Positions 7,593 through 15,834 of a DNA stretch of 64,000 bases are shown here, piece after piece. Each line of letters opens with the position of its first letter. Position 1 is the first letter of the stretch. Made by a program: the position numbers and the translations under genes. The notes beneath the pieces were generated by a model. That model was not told the origin of the DNA. It worked only from the letters and a program-made list of their open reading frames with translations, and searched no databases. Source of the DNA: JAAYJT01 sp037446395 (GTDB lineage Bacteria > Bacteroidota > Bacteroidia > Bacteroidales > JAAYJT01); the NCBI GenBank assembly GCA_037446395.1, contig JBBIIP010000004.1, positions 1 to 64,000 of the forward strand, read 5' to 3'.

Positions 7593-8459
7593 CTAATCCA
7601 GGGTGACCTCCCAATCGGCTTTAGGAGGCCGTGAGCCGGTGAGGTAGGTTCGCACGGTGGCAGGATTGATGGGTGAACCGTCGGCTTCGCAGAGGGTGTT
7701 GCAGATGTATTCTGTGGCCTCGGCAGCGGTCCAGGGAAGGATGGTGGAGCCTTTGGGTGTTGGCTTGGTCATGAGCTTGTGAAAGACGTCGCAAAGCACT
7801 TTCAGGTCGCCGTGGTAGGGCATCTTTTTGCCTTGCTTGGCGGTGTTCTTGCGGGCTTCGGCCTTTTGTGAGAGCTTTTCCTGCTTTTCGAGCCGTTCGA
7901 TTTCGAGTGCGCACTGTATGTCGAAGGGTTGTTGTTTGGTGCTCACGTAGTCGGGCGGGTGTTGTTTGTAGTCGCAGATCTGGTCTTCGAGGAACGCGAT
8001 CTTTTCTTCATGGGTTTCGAGGGTCTTGAGGTGGTCGCGCACTGCCAGGAATGAGTAATCTTTTTCATCGGAGAAGCCGTTGATCTTTTTGTGCAGTTTG
8101 AGGGGCTGTGGCTGCACTATTTGAAGGGAATGGCGTTTGATATCTATCTGAGAGATTAGCTTGGTGTGACGGTGCTGGAGGAGGCGTGAATCGAAGATAT
8201 CAATGTTTTCTTTGATGAGTTTTTCGAGGGAATTAAGCCAGCGAAGGGGGTTCTTGACTTTTGTGCAATGGTAGTCGAGGAGGTCGGCAATCTCGGACAG
8301 TCCGATGGTGAGGGCTTTTTGAAAGAGTGCCTGGCAGTAGTCGGCCATGGAAAAATCGGCACTCAGGGGGATGGCGAATTCGGTGTGGGTTTGGCCGGGC
8401 GTGGCGGCGGGGTGTTCGTCGAAGTGAACGGTGTGGAAGTTTGGGGGAGTGGACTGCAT
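7593..8459 (-). CDS. Uncharacterised accessory protein with central coiled-coil segment
   Basis: I do not recognise this 288-residue protein. I chose the ATG at 8459 (MQSTPPNFHT) because the frame upstream encodes low-complexity, unnatural-looking text. The middle contains a charged helical stretch (about 165-220, with IERLEKQEKLSQKAEARKN). The C-terminal 70 residues (PYHGDLKVLCDVF to NPATVRTYLTGSRP) look like a compact helical domain reminiscent of regulators found near Bacteroidota mobile elements, such as RteC-type proteins, but no diagnostic motif settles this. It is more GC-rich than the trk module beside it and stands alone between repeat-bearing non-coding stretches. Confidence 0.6.
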   Translation of the reverse strand: MQSTPPNFHTVHFDEHPAATPGQTHTEFAIPLSADFSMADYCQALFQKALTIGLSEIADLLDYHCTKVKNPLRWLNSLEKLIKENIDIFDSRLLQHRHTKLISQIDIKRHSLQIVQPQPLKLHKKINGFSDEKDYSFLAVRDHLKTLETHEEKIAFLEDQICDYKQHPPDYVSTKQQPFDIQCALEIERLEKQEKLSQKAEARKNTAKQGKKMPYHGDLKVLCDVFHKLMTKPTPKGSTILPWTAAEATEYICNTLCEADGSPINPATVRTYLTGSRPPKADWEVTLD

Positions 8460-8784
8460 GGATGGAGAGGTTTTGTATGACTTAAGAGAAAAAGTTTGGA
8501 GCGCAGGGTGACAAGCCCTCGTTTTTAGCGGGGTTTCAAAGTTATTGGTGGAATGAAGGTAGGTGGTTTTGGCCGGATTGATCAGCTTATAAAGGTAGGC
8601 AAAGGGGGTGGTGATGTGGTGGGTTTTCTGAAAATAATTTATCAACAATACGGCGCAACAGAGCGCAGGTCGAACCTGATACGGTGGTGAAAAATAATTG
8701 AAGTGGATGGGTTGTAATTCGCCTAAATGCGTTATATTTGTGGTAGGCAAGAACGTTCATTGGCAAAAAGATGCAGTGAAAATG

Positions 8785-8804
8785 GTGGTGGAGAAAGTGG
8801 TGGA
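8785..8804 (+). repeat. Spaced direct repeat GTGGTGGA-N4-GTGGTGGA, copy 1
   Basis: GTGGTGGA at 8785-8792 and 8797-8804, a 12-base period. A second pair with the same spacing lies at 8979-8998. Confidence 0.5.
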
Positions 8805-8900
8805 GGTGGTTTTCTACAGAAGCATATATGCCTTAATATTAAGTGATTGGGTGTCTGTTAAGAATCCCAGCGGGATCACAGATTTAGGGTATTTTTGATG

Positions 8901-8938
8901 AAAACCACCGAAAAAGGCACTTTTTAGGTGGTTTTTTT
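8901..8938. terminator. Hairpin with T run, probable terminator
   Basis: AAACCACC pairs with GGTGGTTT and the inner AAAAA pairs with TTTTT around a GGCAC loop, followed by a run of T residues on the plus strand. The symmetric A and T runs would allow function in both directions. Confidence 0.6.
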
Positions 8939-8978
8939 GCGTTTTGGGGGCACCAGAAGGCATATTAAAGCAATGAAA

Positions 8979-9000
8979 CTGGTGGACTAAGTGGTGGACT
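8979..9000 (+). repeat. Spaced direct repeat, copy 2 (TGGTGGACT twice)
   Basis: TGGTGGACT at 8980-8988 and 8992-9000, again a 12-base period, matching the pair 194 bases upstream over TGGTGGA-N5-TGGTGGA. Confidence 0.5.
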
Positions 9001-9143
9001 TAAATTTAGGATAGCCAACTCGCCGGATATAGTTCTTATGCTTTGATATTCAATATTTTGCATTGTTTTTTCTTGCACCTAAAATGCATCATTCGAATAG
9101 GTACCTTCGGTTGTATTGGTGCTATATACAGGAAACAAACGGT

Positions 9144-11171
9144 TTATTTCTTAAGATTTCCCATTACATCAACCGGATCCAGAATTTCGAATATGGAATT
9201 CGGTGCCAGGCTTGCAAGGTTTGCCAGGTCATAGTAATTCAGCGCACCAGGAACAATGTTTGAAATCTGATCCTTGCTATACCGGGCCGATGCAACATCT
9301 TCCCATGATTCAATGCAGCCAGAAACCGTTACTCGCCTAAAACCCTGTTCAAATGCGGCTGCATGCAGCGCAGCCGGGCCGGTTGATCCGGTTGCATATA
9401 ATGAAATATTTTTTCTTTTGACACCCCGATATCTTTGGAAAAACCTGCGAATAATCACAATTTCTTCTGCCTGATAGGTCAATAAGGATCTTCCTTCATA
9501 GAAGCATAGTTTTCCAATCCAGTAGTCCACATTGTCATACTGTGATTTGCGATTGTCTTTTAGTTCTCGGGTGTTGCTCAGGCTGACAGAAACTACTATT
9601 TTCCCTTTGTTCAATGCTTCCTGTAGCCTTCCATCTTGCTTATAGGCATATTCTTTGCCCTGATGTCCGACCAGGATTACAGCCGGTGCAGGGCGTTTAT
9701 ATTTGTCAGGAATGAACATCAACACGGGCAACCAGAATCCATTCTCCTTATCTCTTTCGACTAAAATTTTCTGAACAATGAAACCATTATCACGGATTGT
9801 TTCTTTGATAAGATATTCTGGCCTGGCCATAGGCTCCTGATATCCGGTGAGTACCCTGATTTTATCAATAACTTCTTTCCTCGAATGGGTATTCAGAAAG
9901 AGGTTCCGCTTTTTCCTGGCCTCAAGCATGCGTTCAAGACTGATGTCAGCCAAAAGCCTTTCGTTTTTATATTCTGTAAGCACCTGGCCGGTTCCGGTCG
10001 CCAAAAGTGGTGAAATGTTTTCAAAAAAACCTATGTCATCGGGTTCAACTACCGGCGATGGATCGTTCATCAACCATTGCCGACACCATCTTACCGATTC
10101 CTCTCTCAAAGGTTTGTGCCAGCCATGCTTGAAATCATATACCGACAAAGAAATCTTTTCGGCTTCACCCAATCCTTCATACATCCGCTTCAGCTCATCA
10201 TAGGCCTTGCGTGTTCCTTCGATTGCAAAAAAATCCTGGCTTGCCGCTACGATTGACACAGGTCTGGGAGCTGCCATTAGTAAAAAATCCTGCTCCTCAA
10301 TGCCCGCTTCAACCTCTCCCCAGAGCTGCTGGCAGCCGTCTTGCGCGCCGATGGTGCTTAACTTTTTTTCAGTAGTGGCAATGTAGCACGAGGGTACTGC
10401 CACTTTTATCCGATCGTCGAAAGCAAACAAATAGGTTGCCTGTGCTCCCCCACCCGAATTTCCTGCCACTGCAATACGGTTTGGATCAACCATGGGATGT
10501 TGCTCTAAGAAATCAATGCAACGAATGTTGTCGAAGAGTTCGTGCAGCATTGTGTTGCAACCTGTCAGGAGCAATCCGTGCCCGAGTATTTCGTGCATCC
10601 AGGTTCCTTCGCGGGTGAGCGGCTTTCCTTCACTATCCAAATATTGATAGCGTTCGCCCTGGCAAACTGGATCGGCCACCAACACAGCAAAGCCGTTGAG
10701 TGCAAATAGGCGGGCAGCCTTCTGATATTGTTCGAAAGCTTTACTCTCGGTCGTGTGGCCACAGGGAATGTAGACGGCCGGATACGTTGCAGTTCCTGTT
10801 GATGGAAGATAAAGCAATGCAGTTACACGATGCGCTGGCCGGCTTTCAAAAATAACTGGCTGAATTGTATAGCCTTCCAGGTTGATTTTCTTTCCATAAA
10901 CCGGGTTTAGCGGTGGTCGTGGTGGAAGTATGCCGACCTTTTCATTATACCATTCGCGCAACCACTGCTGCCTCTCTTCAATTTTTTCTTTGGAAGCCAG
11001 TGCTTCACCAACGTCTTTGCGCCGCTTATCAAAATGTTTCTCCAGCCTTTTCAACATCCACTCATTTTGCATTGTACCTGTCGCACCTCGGATATTTTTT
11101 GGTGAGTCTTGCTGGGCCAGGCTATCAGCGCAGACGAAAAGCAACAGCAGAATTAAGAACGTTTTTCTCAT
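9144..11171 (-). CDS. Exported tandem alpha/beta-hydrolase, CE7/CE15-like carbohydrate esterase
   Basis: The start is placed at the ATG at 11171 because it opens a clear signal peptide (MRKTFLILLLLFVCADSLAQ); an upstream in-frame start would bury it. The mature protein has two alpha/beta-hydrolase halves. The first (about 85-400) carries ADPVCQGER, ILGHGLLL and the nucleophile elbow GNSGGG with Ser239, and FKHGWHKP supplies a candidate catalytic His. The second (about 440-675) carries ILVGHQGKEYAY and a second elbow, ATGSTGP. This pattern fits bacterial acetyl-xylan or glucuronoyl esterase-like proteins of 650-700 residues. It is divergent from a GH43 gene, supporting a role in removing side groups from xylan in the periplasm or outside. 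Confidence 0.75.
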   Translation of the reverse strand: MRKTFLILLLLFVCADSLAQQDSPKNIRGATGTMQNEWMLKRLEKHFDKRRKDVGEALASKEKIEERQQWLREWYNEKVGILPPRPPLNPVYGKKINLEGYTIQPVIFESRPAHRVTALLYLPSTGTATYPAVYIPCGHTTESKAFEQYQKAARLFALNGFAVLVADPVCQGERYQYLDSEGKPLTREGTWMHEILGHGLLLTGCNTMLHELFDNIRCIDFLEQHPMVDPNRIAVAGNSGGGAQATYLFAFDDRIKVAVPSCYIATTEKKLSTIGAQDGCQQLWGEVEAGIEEQDFLLMAAPRPVSIVAASQDFFAIEGTRKAYDELKRMYEGLGEAEKISLSVYDFKHGWHKPLREESVRWCRQWLMNDPSPVVEPDDIGFFENISPLLATGTGQVLTEYKNERLLADISLERMLEARKKRNLFLNTHSRKEVIDKIRVLTGYQEPMARPEYLIKETIRDNGFIVQKILVERDKENGFWLPVLMFIPDKYKRPAPAVILVGHQGKEYAYKQDGRLQEALNKGKIVVSVSLSNTRELKDNRKSQYDNVDYWIGKLCFYEGRSLLTYQAEEIVIIRRFFQRYRGVKRKNISLYATGSTGPAALHAAAFEQGFRRVTVSGCIESWEDVASARYSKDQISNIVPGALNYYDLANLASLAPNSIFEILDPVDVMGNLKK

Positions 11172-11309
11172 TTCAAAACACTTTGCTATTTTAGGGATTA
11201 TGGTAAAATCGATGTGTGTGAATATCGCTGACAAACCAATTCTGGTTCAGGTCGTTATTTTAATTCAAAAGTAATCAAACTTAGGTATTAGAAAAGCATG
11301 GACAAAAAG

Positions 11310-11339
11310 TTGGGTTCCTGCTCATTCTTTATACCTTTG
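11310..11339 (+). promoter_or_regulatory. Candidate Bacteroidota promoter for the GH43 gene
   Basis: TTG (11310-11312), 19 bases, then TACCTTTG (11332-11339). Predicted start near 11346, giving a leader of about 105 bases. Confidence 0.45.
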
Positions 11340-11450
11340 TTCCCAATGGATTCAATCAATGTAGGTGGTAAGCGGCATGCTTCGATGGGTTATGCGATCT
11401 CCTGCGATTTGGATTAATGAAAAAAGTAACTAAATATTTTCCGCACCAAC

Positions 11451-13124
11451 ATGGTCAGATTCTATGCTAATCTCCTGAAAGTGTTGATTGCAACCGTAAT
11501 TCAAATTTCCGACATTTACGGTCAGAATCCACTCAGGTGGACAGATGCATCAGAAAATATTTCTAAAGTTTGGGTACCTGACCAAGGCAATGGAACCTAT
11601 ATAAATCCGATTATCTATGCCGACTACTCCGACCCTGATGTAATTCGGGTAGGCAAAGATTATTTTCTGACCGCCTCGAGCTTTAATTGTGTTCCGGGAT
11701 TACCACTGCTACACTCAAATGACCTGGTAAATTGGAAAATCATCGGCTACGCATTGCAAAAGCAACCTCCTCTTGATCACTTCAGCAAACCGCAGCATGG
11801 AAACGGTGTTTGGGCTCCCTGCATCCGTTATCATAAGGGCGAATTCTATATTTTTTATGCCGATCCTGATTTCGGAATATATGTTGTTAAATCGAAGAAA
11901 ATCCAAGGGCCCTGGAGCGAACCTCTTTTGATAAAAGCAGGAAAAGGCTTGATAGACCCCTCGCCTTTATGGGATGATGACGCCAGCAGGTCTGAAAATC
12001 AGGGTAATGCATATCTGGTTCATGCTTTTGCAGGCAGCCGTGCACAGATTAAATCAGTACTCGTGGTTTGCCGGATGAATGCCGAGGCCACAAAAGTTTT
12101 AGATGATGGTGTGTTGGTTTTTGATGGGCATGGCAGCCACCCAACAGTCGAAGGTCCGAAATTCTATAAGCGAAACGGCTATTACTATATTTTTGCTCCT
12201 GCCGGAGGCGTTACCAGCGGATGGCAATTGATTTTACGCTCCAGAAATATTTACGGACCTTACGAAGAGAAGGTCGTGCTGGAGCAGGGATCAACTCACA
12301 TTAACGGACCTCACCAGGGCGCCTGGGTTGACACCAAAACCGGCGAACACTGGTTCATACACTTCCAGGACAAAGGCCCTTATGGACGGATCGTGCATTT
12401 GCAACCTGTAAAATGGCAGAACGACTGGCCAATGATCGGCGTAGACATGGATGGCAACGGCATAGGAGAGCCTGTGTTGCAGTACAAAAAGCCCAATGTC
12501 GGGAAATCCTTTCCAATTGCAACTCCCGCTGCATCCGATGAATTCAACTCGGCAAAACTTGGACTTCAATGGCAGTGGCATGCCAATCCTGAATCGAATT
12601 GGGCTTTTCCCAATCCGGCCGATGGTTCGTTGCGCTTAAATTCGGTGCATTTAGCAGAAAATTATTCAAACCTTTGGGGTATTCCCAATTTGCTCTTGCA
12701 GAAAATGACTGCTCCACGCTTCACCGCAACTACTAAGGTCACCTGCAGCTTGCGGGTGGAGGGCGAAAAGTTAGGGTTTCTTGTAATGGGTTTGGATTAT
12801 GCATATATCTCAGTTGAATACAGTGAAGGGAAGAAATTCATTTCATTTGCTCTGTGCAAAAATGCCGACAAGAACGAACCTGAAGTAATGGTTTTTAGAA
12901 ATGCTATTCATTCAACTACACTCTTTTTAAGGATACAGATCGAAGAAGGTGGGGTCTGCAGATTCAGCTACAGTGAGGATGGACTAAGTTTTCATGTAAT
13001 GGAAAAAATTTTTCAAATGCGGCAGGGTAAATGGATCGGGGTAAAAATTGGTTACTTCTTCACACGTCCGATGGTATTTAATGACTCAGGTACTGCGGAT
13101 GTAGATTGGTTCAGGGTAGAATAA
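11451..13124 (+). CDS. Glycoside hydrolase family 43 protein, probable beta-xylosidase/arabinofuranosidase
   Basis: The 557-residue protein begins with a signal-peptide-like segment ending near SDIYGQ. The five-bladed GH43 domain (about 48-340) shows all three catalytic acids in context: Asp61 in YSDPDV (base), Asp169 in GLIDPSPLW (pKa modulator) and Glu234 in TVEGPKFYK (acid). A C-terminal beta-sandwich (about 355-557, beginning near SDEFNSAKLGLQWQWH) is typical of GH43 xylosidases of this size. It probably releases xylose or arabinose from xylo-oligosaccharides. It is divergent from an esterase and unlinked to the main xylan locus 30 kb away. Confidence 0.85.
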   Translation: MVRFYANLLKVLIATVIQISDIYGQNPLRWTDASENISKVWVPDQGNGTYINPIIYADYSDPDVIRVGKDYFLTASSFNCVPGLPLLHSNDLVNWKIIGYALQKQPPLDHFSKPQHGNGVWAPCIRYHKGEFYIFYADPDFGIYVVKSKKIQGPWSEPLLIKAGKGLIDPSPLWDDDASRSENQGNAYLVHAFAGSRAQIKSVLVVCRMNAEATKVLDDGVLVFDGHGSHPTVEGPKFYKRNGYYYIFAPAGGVTSGWQLILRSRNIYGPYEEKVVLEQGSTHINGPHQGAWVDTKTGEHWFIHFQDKGPYGRIVHLQPVKWQNDWPMIGVDMDGNGIGEPVLQYKKPNVGKSFPIATPAASDEFNSAKLGLQWQWHANPESNWAFPNPADGSLRLNSVHLAENYSNLWGIPNLLLQKMTAPRFTATTKVTCSLRVEGEKLGFLVMGLDYAYISVEYSEGKKFISFALCKNADKNEPEVMVFRNAIHSTTLFLRIQIEEGGVCRFSYSEDGLSFHVMEKIFQMRQGKWIGVKIGYFFTRPMVFNDSGTADVDWFRVE

Positions 13125-13254
13125 TCATCTGCTACCCACCTGTCCCGGCATTTTTTTAGAAAAATATTTGGGAGCCCTTTTGTTAGAATAGAAAGATGTG
13201 GAGTTATAATTGCAGCATGCAAAATAGTTGTTATTTTTGCAGTCCAAAATCACC

Positions 13255-13341
13255 GGAGAGATGCCAGAGCGGTCGATCGGGGCGGTCTCGAAAACCGTTG
13301 TCCGCGTAAGCGGACCCAGGGTTCGAATCCCTGTCTCTCCG
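13255..13341 (+). tRNA. tRNA-Ser (CGA)
   Basis: An 87-base class II tRNA. The acceptor stem GGAGAGA pairs with TCTCTCC, the discriminator is G, the anticodon loop TCTCGAAA carries CGA, there is a long variable arm GTCCGCGTAAGCGGAC, and the T arm reads GGTTCGAATCC. CCA is not encoded. Confidence 0.95.
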
Positions 13342-13915
13342 CTGTCAAAGGTTCCTACCACAAACGGAATTTTCGTTTTGCAGAATTCAGAAAACGTGAT
13401 TTGACAGAAAACCGAAAGACAAGACTGCTTTGTGCGAAGCCCAAAAACCTATGGCTGAACACTTCAACTTAAATGAAACCAGTACAGGGATTCATCATTT
13501 TTCTCGGTATTCAGCATCATTCTTAACAATTCGGTTATTGCAAGCATCGTTGCGGATTTCGGAGAGCATCCTTGTCCGGTGTGACACCACAGTCAAGCAA
13601 GGAATAGAAACAAGGCACCGAGCGAACCCTGTAATACAATTTGCAAAATGCTCGCGGGCTGGTTTTTATTCATTTTTTAAATATCGAAAATTTCAGGGCA
13701 ATCCCAAGTGGGCAGGTCTCATTTATACCTATTTCCTTGTATCTTACATTTATTCTGTCTCAAGGTTAAAAGGATATTATGTCTTTCAAATTAACAATTA
13801 AAGTATCTCCACTGTCAGGATGAATTTGTTGAGGGCAAGAAAAGCCGCAGAATGAAATTATAGGATGTTTGAGGTACAGAAGCCGTCGCAAGTTCAATTG
13901 TTTTCAAAACAAATG
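13342..13915. other. Gene-free stretch after tRNA-Ser
   Basis: No supported gene lies in these 574 bases. An 11-base palindrome GGTGTGACACC occurs at 13578-13588. I looked for a duplicated 3' end of the tRNA, which would mark an integration site, and saw none. It may be decayed DNA. Confidence 0.4.
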
Positions 13916-13942
13916 AAAAAGGCTGCCCTATCAGGAACAGCC
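13916..13942 (-). terminator. Terminator of the YceI gene
   Basis: On the minus strand GGCTG...CAGCC forms a stem extended by G-T pairs to about 8 bp, followed by five T residues. It lies 24 bases beyond the stop codon. Confidence 0.7.
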
Positions 13943-13965
13943 CATTTGGTTTGCTTTGAAACGTC

Positions 13966-14628
13966 TTACTCCTTTACACCCAAAAATTTGATTTTGAGTG
14001 AAATGTCATCGTGGATAAAATTATCTTTCAAGTTGTCAAAAAAACGTTTTGATCCATATTTAATATTCCAATCAGCCCGATTGATGATGAAATTATCGGT
14101 GGTAGCACTTAAGCCATCCTCTGTGAAACTAATGGAGGCAGGGAAAGTGATGCTCTTTGTAACATCTTTCATCGTGAGATTACCTGTCACAGCATAGGTC
14201 TTCCCGGCTTCTGCATCTGAAAGGGCTTCAACGGAAGTAATCACAAATGAAGAGGTAGGGAAGGTTGCGACATCAAAAAAATCAGGCGACATCAAATGAC
14301 CTTTCAGATTGCCGTTCATTGTAGGATCAGTCAGATCGAGCACAGCAATGCTGTTCATGTCAATAATAATCTCGCCACCTGTGATTGCGCCATCTGATAC
14401 TGTTAGGAATCCTTTAGATAAACCTATGGTTCCGTTGTGTTGACCTGTTGGTTTAGTACCAATCCACTCAATATTACTCGAGCCCAGGTCAGCAACATAA
14501 GATGTTCCGGTTGCTTCGAATACATCTTGAGCATCGCCTGTTTTTGCTTTTTCACCTTGTGGCCCGGCACATGAGGCCAGAAATAAAACTGCGGATGAGA
14601 ATAACCCGATGAGAATGTTTGATTTCAT
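13966..14628 (-). CDS. YceI-family lipoprotein
   Basis: The 220-residue protein has a lipoprotein signal peptide ending in the lipobox LASC (Cys20). The YceI beta-barrel domain (about 42-217) shows SNIEWIGTKPTGQHNGTI, KGHLMSPDFFDVATFPT and VTGNLTMKDVTKSI, typical of the family. YceI proteins bind isoprenoid or fatty-acid-like ligands in the periplasm; the ligand here is unknown. The gene is monocistronic, with its own terminator and an operator-like palindrome 31 bases upstream of the ATG. Confidence 0.9.
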   Translation of the reverse strand: MKSNILIGLFSSAVLFLASCAGPQGEKAKTGDAQDVFEATGTSYVADLGSSNIEWIGTKPTGQHNGTIGLSKGFLTVSDGAITGGEIIIDMNSIAVLDLTDPTMNGNLKGHLMSPDFFDVATFPTSSFVITSVEALSDAEAGKTYAVTGNLTMKDVTKSITFPASISFTEDGLSATTDNFIINRADWNIKYGSKRFFDNLKDNFIHDDISLKIKFLGVKE

Positions 14629-14658
14629 TGTTAAGAATGTTTGAAATGTTAATGTTAA

Positions 14659-14677
14659 TTTATTTAGTCTAAATAAA
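14659..14677 (-). promoter_or_regulatory. 19-bp perfect palindrome, candidate operator of the YceI gene
   Basis: TTTATTTAG-T-CTAAATAAA is a perfect 9-bp inverted repeat around one base. Size, AT content and position resemble operators of Fur/PerR or DtxR/MntR-type metal regulators, but the regulator cannot be named from the sequence. Confidence 0.6.
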
Positions 14678-14730
14678 AATTATAAACAATAAACACCTTT
14701 CTTAAATAAATGTTCAAACAAGACTTTTTT

Positions 14731-15828
14731 TTAGAGTTTAGAGATTAATCCGCGAAGGCAATGATCGGCCAGTATAATGGCTGCCATGGCTTCTACGATT
14801 GGCACGGCTCTGGGCACCACGCATACATCGTGGCGGCCCCGGGGATGAATGATTGTTGCCTGCCCTTGTAAATCGACTGAAGGCTGATCCTTCATGATGC
14901 TGGAAACTGCTTTGAAGGCTACCCTGAAATAAATATCTTCTCCGTTGGAAATACCTCCCTGTATGCCTCCTGAGAAGTTTGTACGAGTCCGTATTTGTTT
15001 CTGAGAGGGGTTGATGGTGGTTCTGGTTTCAAAAATATCATTGTGTTCTGAGCCAAGCATGGTAGTTCCACGAAATCCGCTTCCATATTCGAAACCTTTC
15101 GCAGCGTTGATACTTAGCATGGCCTTGGCCAGGTCGGCCTGGAGTTTATCAAAGACAGGTTCTCCCCACCCGGGTGGCACTCCTTTTGCAATGCATGTAA
15201 CAACGCCACCGATTGTATCGCCTTGCATCCGCACAGTTTCAAGATATTCCAACATCTTTGCTGAAACTAAGTCATCCGGGCACCTGACTGAACTTTTCTC
15301 AGTGTTGGTCAGGTCAAGTTGTTGGGGGTCTGTTTCAAGCGCAATTGGCCCGATTGATGAAACATAGGCTTGAATACTGACGCCGAACGATCCGAGCAAT
15401 TGCTTTGCGATGGCTCCGGCAGCAACACGTGCGGAAGTTTCGCGAGCCGAGGAGCGTCCCCCGCCCCTGACATCGCGTATGCCATATTTTTGATGATATG
15501 CAAAGTCGGCATGCCCCGGGCGAAAAACATTTTTAAGATGTTCGTAGTCTGCGGGTTTCTGATCCTGTGTATACATGAGAAATGCAATGGGAGTGCCAAG
15601 AGTTTTCCCATGGTGGATGCCTGAAATGATTTCGATGGTATCTTCTTCGTTGCGGGGAGAAGCCCCAGGCGCAAGACCTGGGCGCCGCCGAATGAGTTCC
15701 TGTTGTATGAAGCCGATTTCAATCCCCAGCCCTGCAGGACAACCATCAACCACACCACCAATTGCCGGCCCATGCGATTCGCCAAAGGTAGTCAAACGAA
15801 AAACACTCCCGATCGTATTTCCCGCCAT
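14731..15828 (-). CDS. aroC: Chorismate synthase
   Basis: This 365-residue cytoplasmic enzyme converts 5-enolpyruvylshikimate-3-phosphate to chorismate using reduced FMN, the last step of the shikimate pathway. Family signatures are plain: TFGESHGPAIGGVVDGCPAG at the N-terminus, RPGHADFAYHQKYG with RDVRGGGRSSARET in the middle, and GGIQGGISNGEDI later. The length is normal. It starts 6 bases after the stop of the DUF349 gene, so the two are probably co-transcribed. Confidence 0.97.
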   Translation of the reverse strand: MAGNTIGSVFRLTTFGESHGPAIGGVVDGCPAGLGIEIGFIQQELIRRRPGLAPGASPRNEEDTIEIISGIHHGKTLGTPIAFLMYTQDQKPADYEHLKNVFRPGHADFAYHQKYGIRDVRGGGRSSARETSARVAAGAIAKQLLGSFGVSIQAYVSSIGPIALETDPQQLDLTNTEKSSVRCPDDLVSAKMLEYLETVRMQGDTIGGVVTCIAKGVPPGWGEPVFDKLQADLAKAMLSINAAKGFEYGSGFRGTTMLGSEHNDIFETRTTINPSQKQIRTRTNFSGGIQGGISNGEDIYFRVAFKAVSSIMKDQPSVDLQGQATIIHPRGRHDVCVVPRAVPIVEAMAAIILADHCLRGLISKL

Positions 15829-15834
15829 TCTGGA

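Larger units (their letters stand above)
8460..9143. other. Non-coding accessory stretch with spaced repeats and a hairpin
   Basis: No convincing gene is present in these 684 bases. It contains two pairs of GTGGTGGA-like repeats, a small ATCCC-AGC-GGGAT palindrome (8864-8876) and a terminator-like hairpin (8901-8938), listed separately where useful. The upstream control region of the minus-strand gene ending at 7593 must lie in its left part. It reads like the edge of an integrated element, without an integrase or tRNA target in view. Confidence 0.4.

Noticed and set aside
8698..8898. 66-codon open frame on the plus strand
   Set aside because: Its repetitive VVEKVVEVV text comes from the GTGGTGGA repeats; no start context or homology is visible.
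13255..13341. tRNA-Ser as an integration site
   Set aside because: I found no direct repeat of the tRNA 3' end downstream and no integrase beside it.
13125..13361. Minus-strand frame of 78 codons
   Set aside because: It lies across tRNA-Ser and reads the tRNA in antisense, a common false gene.
13430..13801. Plus-strand frame of 123 codons
   Set aside because: It starts with TTG, has an unnatural composition and no recognisable motif.
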